15,489 nt of DNA from Candidatus Poribacteria bacterium (GTDB lineage Bacteria > Poribacteria > WGA-4E > GCA-2687025). Below are positions 7,739 to 15,190 of the stretch, in pieces. The notes under the pieces were generated by a model. The model was not told the DNA's origin. It made no database searches and saw only the letters and a list, made by a program, of their open reading frames with translations. The stretch lies in the NCBI GenBank assembly GCA_002687025.1, contig NYZG01000110.1, forward strand, positions 1-15,489, read 5' to 3'. Position 1 is the stretch's first letter. Each line of letters starts with the position of its first letter. The translations under genes were made by a program, and so were the position numbers.

Positions 7739-8753
7739 ATAGCGATCGGTCTCCTAGTGGGAGTTGCACGCGGGCGCCGCCACGCCGCTCCGATTCGACG
7801 ACGGCCATCGACATCTCCTGCCCGCGGATGGCGACGTCAACGCCGCCGCGCGGCTGCGTCCCGTCGTTGACCGCCGACACGAGGTCTTCGACACAGTTCG
7901 TGGAGCCGGTCGTCCGTGTCCACGACGGGAACTCACGAGACGTCACCCCGCCGTGCTCGTCGAACACATGGGCCTCGAAGGCGCTGCCGTTGCCGCGCGT
8001 GCGTATCTTCCCGCGCGACCCGTGGACCTCGAATTCGTACCCGGCGCAGCGCGCCATGGCGCCGCGGACGCCGTTGTCGAATTCGAAGGCGGCGCCCAGT
8101 ATCTGCGGATCGCGATCGAGCCCTGCCGCGTCGCGTTCCTCCGGCTTCAGATCGACAGCGCCCTGGGCAGACAGCGCGGCCGGATCACCCGCGAGGAACA
8201 GCAGGATGTCGGTCGTGTGGGTGTGCGTCCACAGCGCGCCGCCTGAACTGTACGACACGACCAGTTGAACGTCGCCGATCGCGCCATCGCTGACCATCTC
8301 CCGGACTCGCCAGAAACACTCCTGATAGCGGCGGTTGGAGCCGAGATTCAGGACGACACCGTGCTTCTCGCACGCCTCGCGAATGGCGTCCGCCTCGTCC
8401 ATCGAGCAGCACATGGGCTTCTCGCAGTAGATCGCCCGAGCGCCGTTCTCGGCGGCGAAGATCGCGACTTCGGCGTGGGTGTCCGGACGGGTCGTCACGC
8501 TGACGATGTCGGGCCGTTCCTCGTGGATCATGTCCCGGTAGTCGACGTACGTCTTTGGCACGTCCCACTTCTCGGCCAGGGCGACGGCCTTCTCAGGCAC
8601 GATGTCCGCCGCAGCGACGAGCGAGACGCCCTCCGCGGCCTGATAAGCCCCGGCGTGGCAGTAGGGCGGCACGAAGCCGGGCCGCCCTATCAATTCGTCG
8701 TCGATGAAGCCGCCCATGCGGCCACAGCCAACCAGCACGGCGCGCAACGGCAT
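7722..8753 (-). CDS. Gfo/Idh/MocA family NAD(P)-dependent oxidoreductase (second of pair)
   Basis: A 343-residue two-domain dehydrogenase. The N-terminal Rossmann fold begins VGCGRMGG (8-15), and the family EKP motif is Glu111-Lys112-Pro113, with Lys112 the expected catalytic lysine. The C-terminal substrate domain contains GGALWTHTHTTD (171-182), where His177, His179 and Asp182 occupy the region of the usual GGxxxDxxxHxxD motif; its spacing differs from the classic pattern. Proteins of this family oxidise or epimerise sugars, inositols or sugar-derived acids. The start ATG shares one base with the TAA of the upstream oxidoreductase (TAATG), and AGGAGG lies 10 bases before it, so the two are translationally coupled and probably act on related substrates. 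The substrate is not readable from sequence. Confidence 0.85.
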   Translation of the reverse strand: MPLRAVLVGCGRMGGFIDDELIGRPGFVPPYCHAGAYQAAEGVSLVAAADIVPEKAVALAEKWDVPKTYVDYRDMIHEERPDIVSVTTRPDTHAEVAIFAAENGARAIYCEKPMCCSMDEADAIREACEKHGVVLNLGSNRRYQECFWRVREMVSDGAIGDVQLVVSYSSGGALWTHTHTTDILLFLAGDPAALSAQGAVDLKPEERDAAGLDRDPQILGAAFEFDNGVRGAMARCAGYEFEVHGSRGKIRTRGNGSAFEAHVFDEHGGVTSREFPSWTRTTGSTNCVEDLVSAVNDGTQPRGGVDVAIRGQEMSMAVVESERRGGARVQLPLGDRSLYVRGW

Positions 8754-9820
8754 TACAGCAGTACCTCCTGGCCGGACTCCGCGGAGTCGTAGAGGGCCTG
8801 GGTGATTTGCGCGACCTTCAGACCGATCGCGCCCGTGTCGATGGTCTCGACGCGGCCGAGGACGCTGTACACGAAGTGCTCCTGGGACCCGCCGTAGCCG
8901 CGACCCATGTAGCCGAGTGACCGCATCCGGTTCTCATACGAGTCGATGTTGAGCGAGACATCGGCGTCCATGCCGTGTACGTCGGTGTAGTACTTGAACG
9001 GGCGCAGGCTGACGCCTCCCTTCGAGCCCATGAGCGTGTCGCCATGGAACTCGCCGAACGCGGACCAGGCGTCCTCGACGTACATCGTGACATCGCCGTC
9101 GAAGCGCACGAAGCCGTGCCCGAATTCCTCGACATCGAACCCGCTCTCCTCACGGCGTTTCGGGTCCATGTCCATCTCTTGGTACGTCGCGCCGCTCACG
9201 CCCTTCACGCTCGGGTTGCCGAGGAGGTAGACCAGGCGGGCCATGCTGTAGACGGCCATGTCGAGCATGGACCCGCCACCAGCACGCTCCTTCTGGACGA
9301 AGTGCGGCGTCGCGTATCCGTCCACGAAGACACGCCCACGCCGGCGGCCGTTGCTCGCCTTGGCGTAGTAGACGCGGCCGAGGGCTCCCTCGTCGATGAG
9401 GTACTTCGCCGTCCGAGTCTCCTTGCTGAACACGGTGCCCATCTGCACGTGGAGTTGCTTCCCGGCCTGCTGCGCCACATCGTGCATCGTCTGGGCTTCG
9501 GCGCCGACGCCGGCCATTGGCTTCTCGCAGAACACGTGCTTGCCAGCCTCGAGCGCCGCGACGGAGACGGGCATGTGGAGGAAGTTCGGCAGACACACGT
9601 CCACGGTGTCGAGGTCGTCCATCGCCACGAGGTCGCGGTAGTCGGAGAACACGTTGGGAATGTCGTACTCCGCGGCGACGCGCTTCGCCTCGTCCTGATC
9701 CAGGTCCGCGATCGCGACGAGTTCGACGTCATCGCGCATCCCGGCATAGCCTCGGACATGGCTCTTGCCGATGATGCCGGTCCCGACGACTCCTGCTCTT
9801 AGCTTGCCTGCCATCTTCAT
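8753..9820 (-). CDS. Gfo/Idh/MocA family NAD(P)-dependent oxidoreductase (first of pair)
   Basis: A 355-residue dehydrogenase of the same superfamily as its downstream neighbour but clearly a different subgroup. The Rossmann motif GTGIIG is at 13-18, the EKP motif is Glu99-Lys100-Pro101, and the substrate-domain motif GGGSMLDMAVYSMA begins at 181. Here Asp187 is kept but Tyr191 stands where many members have the catalytic His, as in the dihydrodiol-dehydrogenase-like branch (GVY). AGAGG lies four bases before the ATG at 9820; a second ATG at 9814 is equally acceptable and would remove two residues. The gap to the upstream membrane protein is 45 bases. A role in sugar or polyol redox chemistry, possibly a double oxidation/reduction with the partner enzyme, is an inference from the tandem arrangement. 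Confidence 0.87.
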   Translation of the reverse strand: MKMAGKLRAGVVGTGIIGKSHVRGYAGMRDDVELVAIADLDQDEAKRVAAEYDIPNVFSDYRDLVAMDDLDTVDVCLPNFLHMPVSVAALEAGKHVFCEKPMAGVGAEAQTMHDVAQQAGKQLHVQMGTVFSKETRTAKYLIDEGALGRVYYAKASNGRRRGRVFVDGYATPHFVQKERAGGGSMLDMAVYSMARLVYLLGNPSVKGVSGATYQEMDMDPKRREESGFDVEEFGHGFVRFDGDVTMYVEDAWSAFGEFHGDTLMGSKGGVSLRPFKYYTDVHGMDADVSLNIDSYENRMRSLGYMGRGYGGSQEHFVYSVLGRVETIDTGAIGLKVAQITQALYDSAESGQEVLL

Positions 9821-9865
9821 CCTGCCTCTGTGTCGGTTCGCCGTGCCTAGCGTCGCCCTACGTTA

Positions 9866-11764
9866 TCAGTACGTGAAGGTGAGTGTCCATCGGCCCGTCA
9901 CGCTGCCAACCAGCGCCCACATGCCCAGCATGGTCGCATCGGCGATCGTCACGCCGAGGAACAGGCGCATCGCGGCGCGATGGGCGCTGATTCCGCCGAA
10001 CTTCAGCACGGTGACGCGGATGAACCACGCCAGGAATACCGGGAACCAGAGGTGGCGCAGCATCCACTCTCCGCCCATGATGTAGCCGAGTGGATGCAAC
10101 GGCCACCACACGTACATCCGGCTCATCGCGTTCAGGCCGACGACGACGGCGGCGCCGACGATGAAGTACGCGACGTAGACGAAGTCCACGCCAACCGTGC
10201 GGTCGCGGATCTGCGCGGACAGCAGCGCGAACGACCCGTCGCCGGCCCATGTCAGGGCTCTCGTGACATGCCCGCGCTGCAGATTCCCGGCGAATCCGAA
10301 GAGCGTCCCGATGACGGCAGCCACCACGATCGCCACGAGCAGCACGCCGGGCCGACGCAGGCGCAGCTTGTTCCGCAAGTACATGCTCTCCATCATGGTC
10401 GGCATCGGGCTGGCGCGCTGTCCGAAGTCGACGAACTTGAACACCGGGACCTGCGCCAGCGTCATCGCGTCGATGCGCTTCACGCCCAGCAGGCCGACGA
10501 GCATGCTCGATGGCGTGAACGGTATCTCATGCGTTGGCGGGCCGAGCTGCGCCCGGAGTCGCGTCGTCACGATCGACATCGCGCAGTAGCCGCCAAGGAA
10601 CAGGACGGCGTACCACGGCGCCATCCCGGCGACGCACAGGTACACCAGAAGCGCTGCTCCCGACACCGCGGCGCCCCACACCGCGAAGGCGTACGGACTG
10701 TCGTCGCCGCGAGGGTTGCGAGCCGTTCGCCACGCTACGCGCAGGACTGTCACCAGATGCCTGCGTGACCAGTAGATGAACAGACACGCCATGAGCACGA
10801 TCGCGCCCATGCCCTGCATCCAGTAGCCGGGGAAGTCTGGAATGTAGCGCAGGCCGATCGCCGCGCCAAGGACGTGCTCCACCTTCCAAAACCAGTAGAA
10901 GAACCAAATCGAGAACGACAGGGCAACCGGGATGAAGAACGAGACGCCGATGACGAACGGCAGGAACTCCACGTACACGTCGCCAATGACGTTCCAGGGC
11001 GACTCGGTGAAGAGCGCTCCGAGCGCGAACTTCCCGTACGTCGGCCCCGGCACGAGCGGGAACAGTCGGTGCAGGCCGTTCATCAGGTTGAGGGCGGCAG
11101 TCCCGGCGCATGCGCCCCAGAAGAGGCGACTGGTGAGCAGGCCGGAGCGCGCGTCGATGATGCCCAGAGCGACCTGCGCGACCGGGAAGGCGAGCCGCTC
11201 GCGCTCGACCCATTGCCGCCGCAGGATGACGTTCAGGCACATCACGAGGAAGCACATCGTCACGAGGAACGCCGACCAGTGCAGGGCCGGGCGCACGAAC
11301 GCACGCCATGCCCCCTCGTCGTACAGGTCCATGCCCTCGGTATAGAGGCCCGCGACCGCGCCACGATCCCACACGAACAGCCATCGCGGCAGCATGTGGT
11401 GGAACAGCGCCTGCCAGTCGTTCTCGTCGGTCGTGAAGCGCGCCGGATAGCCGATCACCTGGGTGAGCATCTCGATCGTGTCGTGACCGGCGGCGGTCTG
11501 CGCCACGGCCAGCATCGTGTACACGATCAGGAGCTCGCCGGGGCGCAAGACCAGCCGCGGGCTCAAGCGGCGCAGCACGGAATTGAGAAGGGCTAGGGCG
11601 AACGTGATGAACACGACGTGGATGAACAGCGACATGATCGAGAAGCCGGCCCAACTACTGGACACCCAATACTGGGTCGGCATGGCGAGGGCCGCGCCCA
11701 GCGCAACGGAGGTGACTCGGACGTCCCGCGGGCCCGTCCGGCCTTGTCCCTGCTCGCTCCGCAT
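9866..11764 (-). CDS. Large polytopic membrane protein, DUF6785/DUF6784-like
   Basis: A 632-residue integral membrane protein with about a dozen or more hydrophobic segments spread over the whole length. The central run LRRQWVERERLAFPVAQ is the feature by which I recognise the DUF6785-type family, which is common in Armatimonadota, Planctomycetota and Poribacteria and often sits beside sugar-metabolism genes. No ATPase domain or signal peptide is visible. The function of the family is not established; its shape and neighbourhood suggest a transporter or permease. The start at 11764 is set by AGGGGGGA just upstream; the frame stays open on the minus strand for another 211 codons, but that extension is Arg/Pro-rich, antisense to the sulfotransferase gene, and lacks family character. 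It is the first gene of the probable four-gene minus-strand operon. Confidence 0.8.
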   Translation of the reverse strand: MRSEQGQGRTGPRDVRVTSVALGAALAMPTQYWVSSSWAGFSIMSLFIHVVFITFALALLNSVLRRLSPRLVLRPGELLIVYTMLAVAQTAAGHDTIEMLTQVIGYPARFTTDENDWQALFHHMLPRWLFVWDRGAVAGLYTEGMDLYDEGAWRAFVRPALHWSAFLVTMCFLVMCLNVILRRQWVERERLAFPVAQVALGIIDARSGLLTSRLFWGACAGTAALNLMNGLHRLFPLVPGPTYGKFALGALFTESPWNVIGDVYVEFLPFVIGVSFFIPVALSFSIWFFYWFWKVEHVLGAAIGLRYIPDFPGYWMQGMGAIVLMACLFIYWSRRHLVTVLRVAWRTARNPRGDDSPYAFAVWGAAVSGAALLVYLCVAGMAPWYAVLFLGGYCAMSIVTTRLRAQLGPPTHEIPFTPSSMLVGLLGVKRIDAMTLAQVPVFKFVDFGQRASPMPTMMESMYLRNKLRLRRPGVLLVAIVVAAVIGTLFGFAGNLQRGHVTRALTWAGDGSFALLSAQIRDRTVGVDFVYVAYFIVGAAVVVGLNAMSRMYVWWPLHPLGYIMGGEWMLRHLWFPVFLAWFIRVTVLKFGGISAHRAAMRLFLGVTIADATMLGMWALVGSVTGRWTLTFTY

Positions 11765-11767
11765 CTG

Positions 11768-11775
11768 TCCCCCCT
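11768..11775 (-). promoter_or_regulatory. Ribosome binding site of the DUF6785-like gene
   Basis: The minus strand reads AGGGGGGA with three bases before the ATG at 11764. It fixes the start well inside a much longer open frame and shows that the long upstream extension is not translated. Confidence 0.6.
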
Positions 11776-11809
11776 GAGTGCCTCGTCGGATGATACCGGC
11801 GCGGAACCA

Positions 11810-11849
11810 CGCGGCAAAGGGGCCGCCTGCATGCGGCCCCTTTGCCGCG
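11810..11849. repeat. Perfect 17-bp inverted repeat (strong hairpin) between divergent operons
   Basis: Positions 11810-11826 and 11833-11849 are exact reverse complements around the six-base loop CTGCAT. Each arm carries AAAGGGGCCGC or its complement, which looks like a bidirectional intrinsic terminator. It lies 45 bases upstream of the DUF6785-like start and 110 bases upstream of the sulfotransferase ATG, where no transcript should need to end. It could be an attenuator in the minus-strand leader, an insulator against readthrough, or a leftover of a rearrangement. The surrounding 11765-11959 shows no gene; TTGGAC at 11882 is at best a weak -35 box for the sulfotransferase operon. Confidence 0.8.
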
Positions 11850-11959
11850 CAGACGACTCGAACGCGTGTGTGCGGCCGCCGTTGGACCCCGCGCCGCGGG
11901 ATGCGGTACACCCTGAGTGAACCAACGCCGCGCCACCAGGCCCGGATGGATGGCGGCGC

Positions 11960-12925
11960 ATGTCGCGCCGGTCGCCGGCGCGAGATAGGGTAAGGAACGA
12001 CAACTGCCATGGAGCGGCATCGCCCACCCGATGCTACGGCCGACTGTGGCGCTACGTGACGCGCCGCGGGCCCGACCTCTTCATTGTCGGCGCTCCCAAG
12101 TGCGGGACGACATCGCTGTACCGCACGCTGCGGGGCCATCCGCAGCTGTACGCGTCGCCGCGGAAGGAGCCGCACTTCTTCTGTGATGTCCCGCCCCCGC
12201 ACTTTCGCCCAATGGGCCCGGACGCCTACTTCGCGCTCTTTGCAGACGCGCCGGTGTCGTCCGTCGCGTACGAGGCATCGACGAACTACATCTACTCGGC
12301 CGCGGCGTGCGGCAGCATCCGCGACTACTCGCCTTCGTCCCGGATTCTCGTGGCCCTGCGCGACCCAGCAGACCGCGCGTATTCGGAGTATTGGCACTTC
12401 CGACGGTACGGCCTTGAGCCGCTGTCCTTCGAGGAGTGCGTCGCCGCCGACGGCGAACGCGAGGTGTCGCGGCGGTACGTCGAGCGTGGTTTATATGCCT
12501 GCCACCTCGAACGGTACCGCGAGGCGTTCGGGGAGGACCGCGTGCATGTACTGCTGCTGGACGACCTTCGCCGCGACGCCGCCAACGCGTACGCCGAGGT
12601 GTTCCGGTTTCTCGGCGTCGGCGCGGATTGCCATGTGGACGGGGCGATCCGTCACGGCCGGGGATGGGCCCCAAGGTGGCCAGGAGCGGGAGCAGCGTAC
12701 GGCAGGCTCGTGTCCGACCGGTCGCCGGTGGCGCGCGTCGCGCGGAAGGTCATGCCGCGACCGGTGCGTCGCGTCAGCCGCGGCGTGGTCTCAGCCCTCT
12801 TTACCGACGCGCGCGTCCCGCCGATGGCGCCCGACACGCGCGCGCTGTTGTGCCACGCGTACGCAGCCGAGATCTCTCGTTTGGAGTCGATCTTGGGCCG
12901 CGACCTGACGCCGTGGCGCACATGA
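11960..12925 (+). CDS. PAPS-dependent sulfotransferase
   Basis: A protein of up to 321 residues from the Sulfotransfer family. The 5'-phosphosulfate loop GAPKCGTTSL is at 44-53 with Lys47. The 3'-phosphate site is LRDPADRAYSEYW, with Arg134, Arg139 and Ser142. Further family features are KEPHFF (69-74), the GLYACHLERY segment and VLLLDDL. These transfer sulfate from PAPS to hydroxyl or amine groups on glycans, lipids or peptides. The start is uncertain: ATG 11960 has a poor upstream site, and the family normally begins close to the PDLFIVG strand, which would favour the GTG at 12056 (residue 33). The last codons overlap the next start (ATGA at 12922-12925), which indicates coupling to the nucleotidyltransferase. 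No sulfate-activation genes are seen here, so PAPS would come from elsewhere in the genome. Confidence 0.85.
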   Translation: MSRRSPARDRVRNDNCHGAASPTRCYGRLWRYVTRRGPDLFIVGAPKCGTTSLYRTLRGHPQLYASPRKEPHFFCDVPPPHFRPMGPDAYFALFADAPVSSVAYEASTNYIYSAAACGSIRDYSPSSRILVALRDPADRAYSEYWHFRRYGLEPLSFEECVAADGEREVSRRYVERGLYACHLERYREAFGEDRVHVLLLDDLRRDAANAYAEVFRFLGVGADCHVDGAIRHGRGWAPRWPGAGAAYGRLVSDRSPVARVARKVMPRPVRRVSRGVVSALFTDARVPPMAPDTRALLCHAYAAEISRLESILGRDLTPWRT

Positions 12926-14157
12926 TGCCGCCCTCGCACTCGCCGATCGCGACGCCGCTCGACCCCTCGGCCAAGGCCGCGCGAGCGTGGCCCCGGAGTT
13001 CGGAGGCGGCCGTCGTGTACATGCGCCTGCTGCGAGCCGCTGTCAGACGCGTGCTGCTCGGAAACGGGTCGGAGCTGCGCGCGCTGGCGCCGGATCTGGC
13101 TGGCGCGGCGCGCACGGATCGCCTCTGGGCCGAGCAGCTGTACTGGTCGCACAGATCGCCGCTTCTCATCGCGCATCAGCTTCTGGACGCGCTGGATGCC
13201 GGGGAGTTGTGCCTGCCCTTGCCGTTCTCCAGCCGTCTGCGCTCACTCGCGGCAGCGGGGCGGCGGCGGAATGCGCAGCTTACCAGGGAGTGCACGTCGG
13301 TCATGCGCGTCCTCGGGACGCCGGCAACGGCGCTCAAAGGCGCGTGGCTGGTCGCCGGCGACATCTATCCCGAGCAGAGCCGGCTGTTCGGCGACCTGGA
13401 CTTCGCGGTCACGCCGGACATGTCTCGACATGCCGTTGTGGCCGCGCTCCGGGAGGCAGGGCACGAATACCGAGACATGTCGAAGCGCGACCATCTCGCG
13501 TTCCAGCGTGTTGTGCCGGAGATGCGGCTGTACGACGGCCTGCCCGCGTTGCGGGAGCCGATCGCGAACTTCGGGCCACATTTCGCGAGGATGCAACGGA
13601 CGTTCTTCGTGGAGGTCCACTACGACCTCGATGCATCGGGGGCGCTGCGCTACCCGTTCTTCTTCGGGGGCGAGGACGGGTCGGACGCTGCGCGACATCT
13701 CCTGCTGCTGTGCCACCACCTGTGCAAGCACGAATTCGCTCACACGATCGGCGTCGTGGATATCGCGCTGCTGTCGCGATCGCCGATGGTGGACTGGCGC
13801 AGGCTAGGCGACCTTTGCGGGCGCTTCGGGGCAACGGATATCTGCGCGGCGGCGTTTGGCATCGTGGAGCATTGCTTCGGGTCAGACATCCTCCCTGGGG
13901 GCGCCCGCGCGTTTCGAGCCCGCATGGGGTTCGCGCGCGGCGCAGGCCTGGGGTGGGCTCCGGCGCTCGACGCGCGTCCGACGCGACGGGGCAGGTGGCT
14001 GTCGGTTCGGCTGAATCGCTCCCCACGCGCTGCGTATAGGTCGGCGCTGAAGGCGCTGTCGCCGCACATCCCCCGCGACTTCCCCTTGCGGCGGGCGCAC
14101 CGGCAACTGGTGACGAACAGGACGCGCCGTCGGAACGCGAGGTACACCGATGCCTGA
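12922..14157 (+). CDS. PF14907-type nucleotidyltransferase family protein
   Basis: A 411-residue protein recognised as the uncharacterised nucleotidyltransferase family. Its motifs are ALKGAWLVAGDIYP (137-150), Arg154, the acidic pair GDLDFAV (Asp158, Asp160), the strand VEVHYDL (230-236) carrying a third acidic residue Glu231 and His233, and the helix block LCHHLCKHEFAHTIGVVDIALL (263-284). The Asp-x-Asp plus a distal acidic residue is the usual metal-binding triad of the polymerase-beta-type fold. Family members occur with HPr-kinase-like proteins in lasso-peptide and exopolysaccharide loci, where some are reported to modify a phosphorylated peptide. The start is ATG 12922, overlapping the sulfotransferase stop by four bases; a second ATG follows directly. 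The stop overlaps the next gene by eight bases. The basic C-terminus (about 340-411) has no recognised domain. Confidence 0.8.
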   Translation: MMPPSHSPIATPLDPSAKAARAWPRSSEAAVVYMRLLRAAVRRVLLGNGSELRALAPDLAGAARTDRLWAEQLYWSHRSPLLIAHQLLDALDAGELCLPLPFSSRLRSLAAAGRRRNAQLTRECTSVMRVLGTPATALKGAWLVAGDIYPEQSRLFGDLDFAVTPDMSRHAVVAALREAGHEYRDMSKRDHLAFQRVVPEMRLYDGLPALREPIANFGPHFARMQRTFFVEVHYDLDASGALRYPFFFGGEDGSDAARHLLLLCHHLCKHEFAHTIGVVDIALLSRSPMVDWRRLGDLCGRFGATDICAAAFGIVEHCFGSDILPGGARAFRARMGFARGAGLGWAPALDARPTRRGRWLSVRLNRSPRAAYRSALKALSPHIPRDFPLRRAHRQLVTNRTRRRNARYTDA

Positions 14158-15190
14158 TGTCGCGCCGCTACTCGTGGCGAGAGGGCGCATGTGGGAGGCG
14201 ATGGAACCACGGCCGCCTCGTCGTGACCTCGTCTACGGCCGCAACCTGACGTGGCGCACCAACAGCGAGGAGCTGGAGGCGCTCCTGGCGGACACGCTTG
14301 TCGCCAGGTGGCGGGCGCTGGGCGTCCCCCACGCCGGGCCAGACGTCTCGGCGAGCGCGTTCGTTGTCCCCGCCGACTTCATGGAGGGCGGGGCAGCTTC
14401 CGATGGAACCGTCGCCCCGCCATTCACGGACGTCGTGCACCCGCACATTGGGTATCAGATCGTTGGGCGGAACGGCTTCGGCGGGTGCTCGTGGGATCGG
14501 CTGACGGCGATGTCGTGCATAAGTGACGCCGCGGACATGCCGGAGATGGTAGACCGCATCATACAGCACGTGTGGGGCGCAGCAGTGATGCTGCATCCGC
14601 CGCTGTACGGGATGCACGCGGCGGCAGCGACGGCGCCAGACGGGACGGCCGGTCTCTTCATCGGAGACTCAGGGGCAGGCAAGAGCTCTCTCGTCACCGG
14701 TCTCGCGCTGCGCCATGGATTCGGCTATCTCACGGACGACTTCGCGATGCTGGATGGGCGTTCCCTGCGTGTGTACGGCCGGCCGTGGCGTCTGGAGCTG
14801 CGCGCGGGCGCCCTGCGTGAGTTCTGGCCGCACGGCACGCCGCCGGGAATGTCCGTTGGTGACAAGACCGTGCTCGACGCCCGCGAGCACGTCGCCGTTG
14901 GCGCGTCGGCCCCAGTAGTGGCCCTGTTCTTCGTCCGACGTGGCGACCGCACGGCCCTCACGCCACTTGCGGCCGAGGACACGCGGAGGCATCTGGGAAA
15001 GCCCGTGAGCATGTTCGTACACTGCGATGACGTCACGCGCGGGTACGCCGGCGCGTTCGACGCGTTGGCGACGGCGAGCGCCGGGCACGCGCTGACACTG
15101 GACCACGACCTCGGCATCGCGCACGCCGTTGCCATCGTCGCCGACGCCATGGCGTCGCTGCCAGGGGCCGCGGCGTCGCAGCGGGCCTAG
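14150..15190 (+). CDS. HPr-kinase-like P-loop kinase (HprK-related)
   Basis: A 346-residue protein whose C-terminal half matches the HPr kinase/phosphorylase catalytic fold. HAAAATAPDG (156-165) precedes the Walker A loop GDSGAGKSS (172-180), followed by FGYLTDDFAML with the paired acidic residues Asp196-Asp197. I see neither the N-terminal HprK domain nor the HprK family signature downstream, so HPr itself is an unlikely substrate. Such stand-alone homologues phosphorylate peptides in lasso-peptide clusters (the paeninodin type) and also occur as HprK-related kinases in exopolysaccharide loci. The N-terminal 130 residues are not recognised beyond a weak strand pattern. The ATG at 14150 lies inside the end of the nucleotidyltransferase gene and is preceded by GAGGT at good spacing. 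This is the last supportable gene before the right edge. Confidence 0.8.
   Translation: MPDVAPLLVARGRMWEAMEPRPPRRDLVYGRNLTWRTNSEELEALLADTLVARWRALGVPHAGPDVSASAFVVPADFMEGGAASDGTVAPPFTDVVHPHIGYQIVGRNGFGGCSWDRLTAMSCISDAADMPEMVDRIIQHVWGAAVMLHPPLYGMHAAAATAPDGTAGLFIGDSGAGKSSLVTGLALRHGFGYLTDDFAMLDGRSLRVYGRPWRLELRAGALREFWPHGTPPGMSVGDKTVLDAREHVAVGASAPVVALFFVRRGDRTALTPLAAEDTRRHLGKPVSMFVHCDDVTRGYAGAFDALATASAGHALTLDHDLGIAHAVAIVADAMASLPGAAASQRA

Noticed and set aside
11772..11919. Nine-base direct repeat CCCTGAGTG at 11772 and 11911 flanking the hairpin
   Set aside because: A nine-base match within about 150 bases can occur by chance in this composition, and there is no transposase or other mobile-element trace.
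11765..12397. N-terminal extension of the DUF6785-like protein by 211 residues
   Set aside because: The strong Shine-Dalgarno at 11768-11775 and the start of hydrophobic family sequence place the start at 11764; the extension is antisense to the sulfotransferase and passes through the 17-bp hairpin.
12436..12921. Upstream extension of the nucleotidyltransferase frame within the sulfotransferase gene
   Set aside because: Arg-rich translation without family character; the ATGA junction at 12922 is a typical coupled start.
11960..15190. Calling this a lasso-peptide biosynthetic cluster
   Set aside because: No precursor, leader-binding protein, leader peptidase or asparagine-synthase-like cyclase is present in the window; only the tailoring-type enzymes are seen.
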